Shown here piece after piece: positions 46,601-55,696 of a stretch of 64,000 nucleotides of DNA. This stretch comes from Aculops lycopersici (lineage: Eukaryota > Arthropoda > Arachnida > Trombidiformes > Eriophyidae): the NCBI GenBank assembly GCA_015350385.1, contig WNKI01000004.1, positions 1,300,078-1,364,077 on the forward strand, given 5' to 3'. Both the position numbers and the translations under genes were made by a program. The notes beneath the pieces are model-generated. The model was not told the origin of the DNA, ran no database searches, and worked only from the letters and a program-made list of their open reading frames with translations. How positions within the stretch are numbered: the first letter of the stretch is position 1; every line of letters begins with the position of its first letter.

Positions 46601-48185
46601 TCTATCGAAACTTCAATCGGGACAACTGTCGTCGATTCTCATGAGTCCATTTGCACATCTATACGCTGGTTCATCCAAATATCGTCACGGCAAACACAAG
46701 CACCGAGATTCCCATAACCAACAACAACAACAACAACAATCGCAACCAAGTGGCCATAACCAGATAGCGCAAGCATCAGCGGCAGCAGTAGCAAGCACGC
46801 AACAACAGTTACCAAGTAATCTGAATTACTTTCTATCGCCCGAATCTCTATTTGCTACTACTACCGGCTCTGGTGTACCTGCTACCACAACAGCAACAAC
46901 ATCGTCATCCTCGTCGTCATCGTTAGCAGGAGCGCCTGGAGTAACAACAAATGGACACGCAAAGAAAACGCACAGCAACCACCTGTTTAGCTTAATGGGC
47001 CAAACAACAGGCGGCACCTCAATGCTAGATCCCAGCTACTACCAGCTGGGTTCAAAGTATAGGAGTAACTTAGCACCGAGCTACCAGCAGCAGCAACAGG
47101 TGTCCCCAACACTCGAAAATCTACTAGCATCGTCGCCCTACAGTCATCTTGGCAGTGGCTCACTTCTGGAACCGGACTCGCTGGCTAGTTATTTTAATCA
47201 CCAGACGATTCAGCAACAACCGGCCGGGGCAACCACGCCCACTTCGTGGGATGGTTCAGGATTCTTCGGGACGTATGGAGGATTCACTGGTGCGGGACTC
47301 AAACCCCTAATCTACCGCAACGTCATTTCACCTTGGGCCCGCAAGCAAGCGGCCTCAAGTGGAGCATCAGCAGCAGCATCTAGTATAACAAGCGGCAATC
47401 TCTCGCCTTTGTTCTCCTCACTATTGACTCATGGACCTCAGACTGTCTCCGCCTCAACCAACAACCACTCGCTCTTGGCTAGACCCTCATTGAGCTCGTT
47501 GCTTGGTGTCACCGGAAGTAGCTTAACAGGTGGCAATGGTGGAGGCTTCCTCTCTTCGCTATTCAATCCATCAATGCTGGCGAGCGCAAGCTTGGCTAGC
47601 AACACAGCTACTGGTAATGTTGGAACTAATGTTGGAAGAAACTCATTTGCAACCATGACATCCGTTGGACCAAAACCCAGGATTAAGATAAAAATTTTAC
47701 GCATCCCCGTGGCTGTCTACGATCAGAGTGGCACGTCAACAGGTGAACTAGGCGGAACCGGAAGTGTCAGTATGATGCCCTCGCAGATGCAACCAAGTCT
47801 CACAGCTTCGTTGCTGGCCGGCATGCCATGTCCAATGACTCACAGTCAAACCAGCTACGTGCCACCGCACCAATTCGACCAACACCTGGCCGCAATCTCA
47901 TCTTCATCAGGTATCAACATCCAAGGTTTAAATACACTGCCACTCACTACACAATCGCAAAACGAGAGCAACACGCTTTATGGTTCTAGCTATAATCTAC
48001 TAAACGCCAACGGAAGCGGAGGTAACTTGACCTCATCTAGTAGTGACCAACTGCAAGCGCAACCTTTAAATCAAGGTCAAAATCAGATACAAATCCAACA
48101 ACAGTCATCGCCCACTAAGCAATCGACGACGGCAACAAGTCCACTGAGTGGAATCACTGACCTCAACCAACCGGAAGATCTTTAG
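43608..48185 (+). CDS. Unrecognised secreted Gln/Asn/Ser-rich giant protein
   Basis: An uninterrupted 1525-codon frame starting with a good ATG (A at -3) and a signal peptide (YFKIITFSLTFCSLGVSS). I do not recognise a domain. Most of the chain is Ser, Asn, Gln, His and Thr with poly-Q and poly-S runs and many N-glycosylation sequons in the first 80 residues. Islands of normal composition suggest selected segments: FDLYEREIDNQIRDALYRDA (about 684-703), WFDKIPASHIYEDFD, a basic SSKYRHGKHKHRDSHN, LIYRNVISPWARK, and PRIKIKILRIPVAVYDQSG (about 1356-1374). Very few cysteines. A matrix, cuticle or silk-like role is possible but unproved. The coding DNA carries about a dozen CAACARGT sites. A perfect splice donor (CAG GTAAGT) at 46326 may indicate an alternative intron. 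Confidence 0.75.
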   Translation: MLLPNYFKIITFSLTFCSLGVSSYDHEIIAFNATVENQTNSTSASSPSSTGVQVTNDIVMMSQQATGDTNSNSNSNQESTLTASISRRDQLAIAETSPSITHSNHQTNYQVDLYPSATYTTLAGLKSSSSNQQVATAPSPSINATKYVNHNQNLSNLYQSNQQKQINSLLNKDHHSARPFSDAFSEAFINSYSNQAKDSVFNVADNHNYNGNMNFGGSSNSNPNQQLIQNLTASLFPLQFSNSTLSTLGDLLNKTKYGSQSMSSVQATQQQPQINGYKPNFNIETYYTNHLSPVDGSTLPYLSSGSSASNSLTASDFAQSTYGNLLDFLRIPPPSSFRQQSSFKPMHQSTTTPLASQQQQVVNAGGSSNFNNGFYGGLSEKVNPYSKTQSNIYNTYIPAAQLATPMTNGQALNVASLYNQLLDPSSYKLPLQIDSTSSIRSKNHHIHHHQTPQYQTSGSQNHEFQESNTNLGNNNYQFIQHHNSNNQNHLDKVIYHSTPFRPSIVSPPHGGQNGGQSSSLLAGGTKFNGNLNPTQQNQQHSHQQRPKTEADSKSMAFTSMDQYNSNDNNGIGNVQIMTSGQAINASRHRDHGQKLIASTYGHVDFENDHYHSSPSSQSNSSTTTSGGAGGGSVDYNQDSTGKYSNHQLGNKTSSASLSTSSPSGAMSSASGSSTSDSPFGSAPAILFDLYEREIDNQIRDALYRDAQHHALPLLSSLAAQQQQSNQQQQHQVASASSNWFDKIPASHIYEDFDTSSLSPTGSSSGQIVSKLQPPLGGLSADQSAMTTGSYLSSSHSPSSSSSNNRPLVNSIADSGNLPTLDALSAALQELPNFSAADLQPLMPSGPSYSMLPSSASLQDSASSLIKSTAPAASLPSNHLLSHLLDPAFGNIGQQATPASTHQSSGQVSASEMAAALANLASSAALDHSNLLQPLLMSNHHHNHLSSFGSTNSINSNSNHNHQPQAAASSPSSQSSTNVQLNSNSNTNNPPATSGLHGILSKLQSGQLSSILMSPFAHLYAGSSKYRHGKHKHRDSHNQQQQQQQSQPSGHNQIAQASAAAVASTQQQLPSNLNYFLSPESLFATTTGSGVPATTTATTSSSSSSSLAGAPGVTTNGHAKKTHSNHLFSLMGQTTGGTSMLDPSYYQLGSKYRSNLAPSYQQQQQVSPTLENLLASSPYSHLGSGSLLEPDSLASYFNHQTIQQQPAGATTPTSWDGSGFFGTYGGFTGAGLKPLIYRNVISPWARKQAASSGASAAASSITSGNLSPLFSSLLTHGPQTVSASTNNHSLLARPSLSSLLGVTGSSLTGGNGGGFLSSLFNPSMLASASLASNTATGNVGTNVGRNSFATMTSVGPKPRIKIKILRIPVAVYDQSGTSTGELGGTGSVSMMPSQMQPSLTASLLAGMPCPMTHSQTSYVPPHQFDQHLAAISSSSGINIQGLNTLPLTTQSQNESNTLYGSSYNLLNANGSGGNLTSSSSDQLQAQPLNQGQNQIQIQQQSSPTKQSTTATSPLSGITDLNQPEDL
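43753..47746. promoter_or_regulatory. CAACARGT sites embedded in the Q/N/S-rich coding exon
   Basis: Sites at 43753, 43801, 44001, 44692 (exact CAACAAGTGG), 46238 (CCACCTGTTG), 46391 (CAACCTGTTG), 46579 (exact CAACAAGTGG), 46979, 47094 and 47737. They occur on both strands and in different reading frames (for example read as QQV, NHLL or SNLL), so protein-level selection alone does not explain them. Confidence 0.35.
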
Positions 48186-48789
48186 GTTTTGCCTACGACA
48201 ACTTTGCTTGCAAGCAAATTGTTTTAGATAAATTGCATTGAAATTGAAAATTGAAACGTGAGAAGTCATTGTTCTTCTTTGTTGATTTTTGTTAATATAT
48301 TAAATTTAAATATGAGAATAAGGGAGAAATCTAGATCACCTGTTTGGCTTGATGAGTAACCAAGGCTCACAATTTTTCCTCTCCTCCTTCCGTCCGAAAC
48401 AAAACGAGACTTGAGTGTTTAAAACAATTATTTAAATAATTTATTCTCAATACAAACACAGCGGCGGCGATTCGTGATTGATGATGGCGATGAATGTGAG
48501 TGTGATGACCATCAAATTGACTCGAGGTTTTTTTTCCAAAATTTAAAGTCCACATTTTATCCACCAACTCCCTTGGCGAGTGTTGGTTCAATTTTTGCTG
48601 AGTGAATGAGTTTATGTACACCAGACATACCATCCCTTTGCCTCAAAACTAAATTGAGAAAACTCATACAATCGCTCAGACAACTTCCCAATTCCATCAT
48701 GGTCGTGAGCAATCGTCGTGTCTCTCTTTCTTTCTTTCAGACAAGACACTAGACTTCAACTGAAGGAGAAAGAGACTCGTTTCAGTGGC
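48186..48789. other. 3' UTR of the Q/N/S-rich gene and convergent spacer
   Basis: A/T-rich sequence without coding signal. It separates the plus-strand gene from the minus-strand cysteine-rich gene. Confidence 0.5.
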
Positions 48790-48974
48790 TCAGTGGGAGT
48801 CAAGTGTTGAGACTAAATTAGTTGTGTTCAATACATTCAATGCCTCGGTCCAGGGAAATTCCGGGTAGATGCTGAGTGCTGGATTGTAGGTCGCGTAGGC
48901 TAGAGTTTCGAGCATAATATTTGAATGACATTGGAGAGGGGGAAGGTTCATTTGGTTAGCTATCATTTGGTTGT
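48790..48974 (-). CDS. Probable second, last coding exon of the cysteine-rich secreted protein
   Basis: Exon 1 of the upstream gene ends in phase 1 at a GTAAGT donor (49937/49936). A minus-strand acceptor here (GCAG before 48974, or GATAG before 48959) restores the frame and gives about 55-60 more residues, including MLETLAYATYNPALS and PEFPWTEAL, one cysteine and a stop. The acceptor lacks a good pyrimidine tract, and a (GA)n tract with an N gap lies just 5' of it, so an intervening exon could be missing. The pairing is inference. Confidence 0.35.
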
Positions 48975-49034
48975 CTGCTATGGTTTTGTATTGTTTCTCT
49001 CTCTCTCTCTCTCTNNNNNNNNNNNNNNNNNNNN

Positions 49035-49108
<74 letters not shown>

Positions 49109-49936
49109 TATGATGATTTATAAATATTTTTTCCTTCTTTCTTAGGTGCAAATGGCTGGGTTCAGCTCAAAGCAAACACTCTTTGAAACGCAATCTAAAC
49201 TGCAAGAGACTATCTAGTGGCGAGAGGCCAACGATTCGAAGATGGATCGCCACTTTGAGTGGAGGCATCGGAAGTAGTTGTGGTAATGGTAGCCGCCGAG
49301 GCAACAGGTAGCCGTTAACTTGCTGACCAGCTTCCCGCGCATAGATCACGCCAAGTGGCAACAGGTTGCCGCTTCAATCAATCACTCGCTCACATTGAGA
49401 CTCGATAGTGCCACCCGTTTCGGTGGATGCCAAACTGCGAGACAACAATTGGTTGCTAAAGTTTCTAGGATGCGCCATCCCAAGAGTTCCATCATCATCA
49501 TCATCACCATGAATAGCAGTGTGCACAGGTGGACTCTTGATGGACCTGTTAGCCACATGCCACTTATTGAACTACCGTCTCCTTTGAAGCAGCAGCAACC
49601 ACCACCACCACTATTGCTACTGCCGTCAATTACATTAATAGTAACAGCGACCATTGTCTCCTTTTCTCGCTCTAGAACTTGAAACAATTCCAGTCAACTA
49701 TCAATTGTCTGTGGCCTTTTATTTTCCAGCCTCATCCATTCAATTACTTACTTTGTGCCGAGGATCTCGCCGTCTGATGGGCGCAGAGCATTCCGTAAAC
49801 TCGAATTCCTGTTTTGTTATTGATAGATTCGTGTGATTCGTTTGACCTTTGAGTTAGTTTCAACTGCCACCTCTTTTCCCCCCAACTTCACACCTACAGT
49901 GCAATCGTACTAGTTGCATTCGAGAGCTCTACTTAC
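48975..49936 (-). other. Putative intron of the cysteine-rich gene
   Basis: Contains the (CT)n array with a 20-base N gap, two CAACAGGT sites (49302-49311 and 49359-49368), and no convincing coding region. The minus-strand donor at its right end is a perfect CAG GTAAGT. Confidence 0.45.
48996..49103. repeat. (CT)n microsatellite with assembly gap
   Basis: A long CT dinucleotide run interrupted by 20 N at 49015-49034. The round gap size suggests a placeholder, so the true repeat length and any sequence within it are unknown. Confidence 0.95.
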
Positions 49937-50921
49937 CTGGGATATTCGCGTAAGGCGGATGGTTGTGTGTATAAGGACCCTCGAGTTGGGCCCAAGTGGG
50001 ACACTTGCAAACCACAACATAATGCGCCTTGCCGCTTCGCTCCGATTGCAGAGCCAATAGGGTCCAGTCGGTTGGCGATTTGCAAGCTCTCACCTCTCGC
50101 AGTGGCTCGCAAGTTTTGATTTGAGTATAAATACGTTTGTCGAATTTCCTCGTCAACTCTATGGTGTGTCCATCTTGAGGATCCAAAGTGTTGGAGCATT
50201 TCCAGTTGTAATTTGACGAGCACTCGCATAGTTTTTGCGTGTAATTCATCCTGACAAAGATGGCATTGCACACCTGTTGCGTGGCGCACTCAGGTAAACC
50301 CGAGCGCGACTTTGCAGTTAAGCCGCCAAGTGCTGCGTTACCAAAACCACTAGATTGATTAACAAACGTGCCGGCCATTTGAGTTTGGCTTACATTTCGA
50401 CCAACCAAAGCCGAGACGTCGACGTACTGAGCCGGTCGCGAGATGGCGGTCGCCTGTTGCACCAGCTGGCTGTTGCGGCTGTGATTGTTTATCGTTGCTA
50501 GTGGAATTGAATCCTCATGGTCCCCGTTGAAGTCGGACCTTTGCTTGCCATGTTGCTGGTTTTGATTATCGGATGCCTGGTGCTGGTTGTAATGTTGTTG
50601 GTGGTGCAATTGTTGCGGTGGGTACTCGTGGTGAATCATGTTGTCCATCGTGGTGAGCAGTGGCGGTTGCAAGGTGGTTGATTGTGGGACGTTGGGCGCG
50701 CTGTTTGCCGGCGGTCCCGCCGAAGTTTGAATAATATCGGCATTTCGGTTGACATTATTGTTATTATTAATATTGTTGCTGATCTCTTTTTGCGATGATA
50801 ATAAGTTACTCTTTCCACTGGAACCGACTGATAAACAAGAGACGACGCTTAGTGGTGATGCTTGCCACTTGGGTGTCGCTAGGTGGAGCAACATCAACAA
50901 TGTGACTGTTTTGACTATCAT
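49937..50921 (-). CDS. Secreted cysteine-rich protein of unknown function, first coding exon
   Basis: The exon starts at ATG 50921 (the upstream continuation opens only from GTG) with signal peptide MIVKTVTLLMLLHLATPKWQA. It continues with a poorly conserved Asn/Gln/His-rich region and ends with a compact cysteine module. That module reads LPECATQQVCNAIFVRMNY, KLCECSSNYNWKCSNTLD, DGHTIELT, KTCEPLREVRACKSPTDWTLLALQ, SGKAHYVVVCKCP and ends PPYANIPG; nine cysteines are visible. The layout resembles a conserved family of arthropod secreted proteins, but I cannot name it with confidence. The exon ends in phase 1 at CAG GTAAGT, so the apparent stop two codons later is intronic. Confidence 0.75.
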
Positions 50922-52237
50922 CTTTTCTCTCACTTCTTCTCTATTTTAGCCAGCTAATGATAATGGCGAGCAAATTGGATTAAGTTCAATTAAATTAAAA
51001 TGAGTTATTTCAACCACTACTACTACTACTACCGCTATCACCACCTGACACTGCTAACTAACTAATTGGGTTACTCATGAGTGAATGCAACTTTCTTCTT
51101 ACTTCTCCTTATCCTCTAAACTGTCGAATAATCTCCCCGGCCTTAAGCTAAACTCACTCCAATCCAGAGAGACAACTTTCCGACTCGAATAACCAACTCC
51201 TGCCTGCTCCTTGAGTCCTTTGAGTGTTCGAGTAAACCGTTAGAAATGCCGATTGGCGGCAAGGCAAACTGTTGTTTGGTTTGGAGACCGCAACCCGAAG
51301 ACTTGGAGGCATCTGCGCACTCGCAGATTGCCGACTAAGAGCCACCATTGCCACAGCAACAACTAGCAACCACTGACCGCTTGGCAGGTAACCACTTGTT
51401 GGTTGGCAGCTTGCTTGGTTGCTCGACTGTATTTGACGCTCACTAGACTGGCAGCCGATTATTTGGACATTTTCAATTTCAAGGTTGATGTTGGCGCAGA
51501 TAAAATATCTCCAACTTTTGACAACCATAGCATGAGACTCGGGTAAGGTTAGTTAGCGAGCTTGCTAGCTTGACGCAGGTAAATGCCAAGCTGCTGCCGC
51601 CGGCGCCGCTGCTATGGGAAGGGGTGGGAATATTGGAAGACATTAGCCCACATCAGCTCCCGACAAGAAAGATGAAGTTGGTTTCGTTTCGTTACGTAAC
51701 GTTACTTAGGCGTATCGTATCGTATAACACAACTCACCAAGATGGACACTCAGTGACAGTAACTTTAGTCGGTTTTCACTCACCTGCTGACACTAAATCT
51801 CTCCCCCGTTTTCCATTTAATTTTTGCCTCCATCTCTCTCACGTGAGAATAGACCCTCCACTTTCAAGTTTTCCCAATAGCAACTCGCTAGACTAGACAT
51901 GGGAAAATTAGAATTCATGATGCTCATAAGATGGGAGCATCATGAGCTAGCGTCATCATCAGCAGCAGCAGTAATCACCTAAATAAACATGACCAATCCA
52001 ATGATTGAAAACAAACAGAACACTAGCTTGGTCTTTTCTCTCTGTCTATCTATCCAACTAGAATGCCGTAATTATCCAAACAGCCATGAGTTAATCATAA
52101 TCTGCGAGCAATCTCGACAAGTTAACAGATTCTTTCATTCTTTCTTTTATTAACAACAAAACTCGACTCTCCACTAGCTCAACTCTTCCATTTCCTAGTA
52201 GTAATTTGGGTAGAAAAGGTTCATACAATAATCTTTC
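50922..52237. other. Upstream region of the cysteine-rich gene and NDUFA9 3' region
   Basis: No gene is supported. A minus-strand frame at 51154-51528 includes a hydrophobic stretch but no recognisable protein. An exact CCACTTGTTG (CAACAAGTGG) site lies at 51392-51401. Confidence 0.5.
52146..52151 (-). terminator. Polyadenylation signal of NDUFA9
   Basis: Minus-strand AATAAA 87 bases after the stop codon. Confidence 0.55.
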
Positions 52238-53386
52238 TCAACCCATAGCAAAGTTTGCAGTACGTTGCGCCTCGGCGGCACGTTGCCTTTGCTCCTCAAA
52301 AATTTTCGTCTGTCGTATCACCTGGGGGTCGTCGTCAGGTAAACGGCGGGGCAGGTCTATAACTTGCCGTGAATCATATGGAACTTCGAATCTGTGAAAT
52401 CTTGGCCTGTAGTAGCCGGCACGTTTAATCTCACCCTCAACTGGCGTTAACTCTACGCCCAAGTCCCGTAGTGTTGGCAGCTTTGGGTCGATGATGTCAG
52501 AGGTTGAGTCCCATTCAATTCGATCCCAGGATAAAAATGGATACTTTTGAACTTTGTTCGCTAATATCATCAACAATCTTAAGGGTATGTGATATCTAAG
52601 ATTTGTTATTTGATAGCCGTCCAACTTTTGACTCTGACCACTGCAACCACGAATATACTCAATTAGATCGTACATGTCATACTTGTGAGGTCCGACTGCT
52701 TGAATAATCTTTCCATTTGCCCAATCGCTTTCTATTGCCTTCATAACTGCATTTGTCATATCCAAAGCAAGCAGCGGCTGCTTGACCACGTCATAATAGT
52801 AATCCCACAAAGGTAGTCGACCAGAGTAGAAGGACCTAAGGAAGGTTGTAAAGTGGCCTATGAAATCATCACGAACTCCTAGAACACAAGCGGGTCTAAA
52901 TATAACAGCATCGGGAAATTCCTCGTGAACCGCTAGTTCACCGTAATATTTTGACTTGAATAACATCGACGGTTTCCTCAGAACCACTGGGGTAGGATTT
53001 GGGCTTGCTTGTAACATAGAGAAGTGTATGAACTTCTTAACACCACACTCCCGTGCAATACGAGCCAATCTTCGAGGACCATTAACGTGTACCTCTTCGA
53101 AGGAGAAATTTCTTGTTTCATTCATCTTTCCAATACAATTGATTACAATATCGGAGTGTTTCATCGCCTCGTAAAGCGAGTCTTCATCCTTTAAGTTGTA
53201 GTGTTGAAAATGAACTTGGCCCAAGCCACCAACAACCCTGCTCTTGTATTCGTCGTAACCAGAGCCTCGATATCCAACCACCAGATTGGCGCCATGTTTA
53301 CCGAGACGAGCGATCACTTGGTTGGCTATAAATCCGTAGCCATTGAAAACGGTGGCCACTCTGCCGGTCAAGTGTTTGGATGCCAT
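52238..53386 (-). CDS. NDUFA9: NADH dehydrogenase (ubiquinone) 1 alpha subcomplex subunit 9, complex I 39 kDa subunit
   Basis: An atypical short-chain dehydrogenase that binds NADPH structurally at the junction of the complex I arms. Family landmarks: GRVATVFNGYGFIANQVIAR (Rossmann start, residues 8-27), SDIVINCIGK, FEEVHVNGPRRLARIARECG, KKFIHFSML, DAVIFRPACVLGVRDDF, VKQPLLALDMTNAV and LRDLGVELTPVE. The frame starts almost at the Rossmann fold and an in-frame TAA lies two codons upstream of the ATG, so the usual 35-50 residue mitochondrial presequence is absent in this model. The glycine motif is altered: the third glycine is Ala. 382 residues, one exon. It lies only 240 bp downstream of CIB2 on the same strand. 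Confidence 0.95.
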   Translation of the reverse strand: MASKHLTGRVATVFNGYGFIANQVIARLGKHGANLVVGYRGSGYDEYKSRVVGGLGQVHFQHYNLKDEDSLYEAMKHSDIVINCIGKMNETRNFSFEEVHVNGPRRLARIARECGVKKFIHFSMLQASPNPTPVVLRKPSMLFKSKYYGELAVHEEFPDAVIFRPACVLGVRDDFIGHFTTFLRSFYSGRLPLWDYYYDVVKQPLLALDMTNAVMKAIESDWANGKIIQAVGPHKYDMYDLIEYIRGCSGQSQKLDGYQITNLRYHIPLRLLMILANKVQKYPFLSWDRIEWDSTSDIIDPKLPTLRDLGVELTPVEGEIKRAGYYRPRFHRFEVPYDSRQVIDLPRRLPDDDPQVIRQTKIFEEQRQRAAEAQRTANFAMG

Positions 53387-53543
53387 GATTTATTGTGTTG
53401 TATTAGCTAAGATTATTATATTTATGATTATTTAATAGGAATATAATAAATAAATTTATATATAAGTGTAAACAAAACACCTTGCAAGGGAACGACATCC
53501 ATGAAGGACAGTCGGCTAGCCGCCACTGGGACAGAGGTAAACA

Positions 53544-53549
53544 TTTATT
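53544..53549 (-). terminator. Polyadenylation signal of CIB2
   Basis: Minus-strand AATAAA 78 bases after the CIB2 stop, leaving roughly 140 bp for the NDUFA9 promoter and leader. Confidence 0.5.
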
Positions 53550-53626
53550 TTTGTTGTGCGAGGAAAAAACACATGCACGCATTGAGCTTATTATGGAGTT
53601 GGTGCATGTTAAATCGGATACAATTT

Positions 53627-54196
53627 TTATATTCGCATTCTAAAGTTGCTCATGAAATCTGGAGAGCGGGAAACTACGTGCTTGAATTCAAGAAATGATA
53701 TTTGACCATCATTGTCGTGATCCGCCTCATCCAATACCTTGCTACAAACAATCTCCACCTCCTCGGGCATCAGGCGATTCTTTGTCAGGGCAATGAGAGT
53801 TTTCTTTAAATCCTCTGGTCCAATGAAACCGTCGCCATCGTAATCGTAGATTTGAAAGGCATAATGGATCTTGGTGTTACGTGGACATTGCTCATTGAAT
53901 AGAGAGCACATGTTGATGAAATCATGGAAGGTCATATTGCCAGAGCCATCGCTTGAGAACACCTTACAAATCCTCTCTTTTAGAGGATTCTCCTTAAGGT
54001 CAGGCAACTTTTCCAGCCTATCCTGAGGGATCCTAATATTAGCACACTCGTCGTCGGTCATAACCCTTGGCACTCGATTTGGATCTAAATCCCTGAATCT
54101 CTTGAAGACTGTTAGTATCTCTTTGCGTGTAAAATAAGTGCAATCTTGATAGCATTCAAGTTGTTGGTCCGAGAAGGTGGCGATCTTATTGCCCAT
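53627..54196 (-). CDS. CIB2: Calcium and integrin-binding protein 2/3 homologue (EF-hand)
   Basis: A 189-residue EF-hand protein with the CIB layout. MGNK at the N-terminus is a likely myristoylation signal, followed by QLECYQDCTYFTRKEI, ENPLKERICKVFSSDGSGNMTFHDF, then two canonical calcium loops: DYDGDGFIGPED (118-129) and DHDNDGQISFLE (159-170). The C-terminus FRMRI matches the CIB2/3 end. In animals CIB2 partners with TMC mechanotransduction channels, and Drosophila Cib2 acts in photoreceptors. CIB2 versus CIB3 cannot be separated here. Single exon. A (TGAG)n tract lies 40 bp upstream. Confidence 0.92.
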   Translation of the reverse strand: MGNKIATFSDQQLECYQDCTYFTRKEILTVFKRFRDLDPNRVPRVMTDDECANIRIPQDRLEKLPDLKENPLKERICKVFSSDGSGNMTFHDFINMCSLFNEQCPRNTKIHYAFQIYDYDGDGFIGPEDLKKTLIALTKNRLMPEEVEIVCSKVLDEADHDNDGQISFLEFKHVVSRSPDFMSNFRMRI

Positions 54197-54231
54197 CTCT
54201 GTCCTCTATGTTAAGTCGTTTCATTCATATG

Positions 54232-54251
54232 AGTGAGTGAGTGAGTGAGTG
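54232..54251. repeat. (GAGT)n short tandem repeat
   Basis: About five GAGT units just upstream of CIB2. Confidence 0.8.
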
Positions 54252-55630
54252 TCTTATGAAAAGCTCTTAGAGTTTCTCAATAAGCAACTTGTCTATCTCG
54301 GAATCCATATCACATGATCCACTTCATGGATCATGGCGCAAACAAGGTGTTGGCCTCATAGAATTGGGAGGTGCTTGATTCATCGTGTTGGAATTCGGGT
54401 GGTTGGGCGTTGCACGAGTTCTTTTTGTGGAGCAGCGCCACCAAAACACGCGTCGGTTTCCGTTTCCGCCCACCTGAAATGTGGACGCCCAAGGATACTA
54501 ATATCTAGCACGACACACCCTCAGGTAGATGGATCCCGAGTGACTGCATCTTACTCATTCTAGTGACCCAACAAAATTCCCACCTAGATTTTGCATTCTA
54601 TATACATATACAAAGTGACGAGATTCTCCTTGTTGCCACCTAGCGGCGTTACTGTCTCTATCATAATGGATGGAATCGGCAAGAATTCCACTTCTAGCCA
54701 GTCAATTAATGAGTTTAATAGACAAGATGAAAAGACACAAAATCTCGAGGTTCCGTTATTTGAACTTGTTAGCAGCTAGCTTACACTTGTAACTCCTGAT
54801 CAACCAACCAACTAAATTACTTACTAAATAACTGACTAGCAACTCGCTCATTTTGCTCCGGTTAGTTATCACATTTGGAGCGGCAACTTTAGTCGTGTGG
54901 CCTTCTCCTCTTTCCTCATCTAAGATTGAGATAGAGCTTGTAAATGTCGCCTCTTGTTCTCGCTTGTTGACTCTACCTTGTGCTCTATTATCAAAACTGA
55001 TGTGAGCAACGGCAACCAATTCAATGTACACAGTTTTCCCCTTCTGCCGCTAATCTATTTGGCCGCCCAACTAGCCTCTTGTTTCACCATCGTCATCATC
55101 ACCATCATCTTCAATGACTCCAACTAGTACTAGTGCCGTTGCCTCTGCTGAGTTTACTCTCGCTTTTTGCCTCTACCTCGACCGAGAGCAAGAGCAGACC
55201 GACATGATCCCTTCGCATTCTTGCTCGGGCCCCAAGCAGAGAGTTCATTTACGGAGACGACGATGATGGTGGCGACTAGTAAGGTAGAGAGAGAGAGAAG
55301 CGAGTTCATCAAGATTTTGAGATCCAGTTGCGAGTCGCCGCTTAATTTACATGCCGGCCACATGGTTTGTAAATTTTAGCTTGCCGAACGGGAAGGTGGC
55401 GACCAGCAAACAAGACAAGAGAAAAGATGAGATGGAACGAAACGAAATCAGACTCAAGCTAGATACATACAAGTTTTACTTCCGACCATCCGTTTGCATG
55501 TGTGTTGGCATATTTCACCAAACTAATCCAGACTTTATCTCACCGTCCTGCCTGCACCTTACCTTAACTTACCTTACACTGCACCACACTACATTAGTAC
55601 AGTTGTGTATCGATTCTATTTGCTAAGATC

Positions 55631-55657
55631 CCTCTCTCTCTCCTCCTCTCTCTCCTC

Positions 55658-55694
<37 letters not shown>
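55631..55694. repeat. (TC)n / (CA)n compound microsatellite
   Basis: A TC-rich run with TCC interruptions followed directly by a short CA run. Confidence 0.9.

Positions 55695-55696
<2 letters not shown>

Noticed and set aside
51154..51528. 124-codon minus-strand frame with hydrophobic stretch
   Set aside because: Hydrophobic segment is internal, the rest is low-information sequence and no splice partner is visible.
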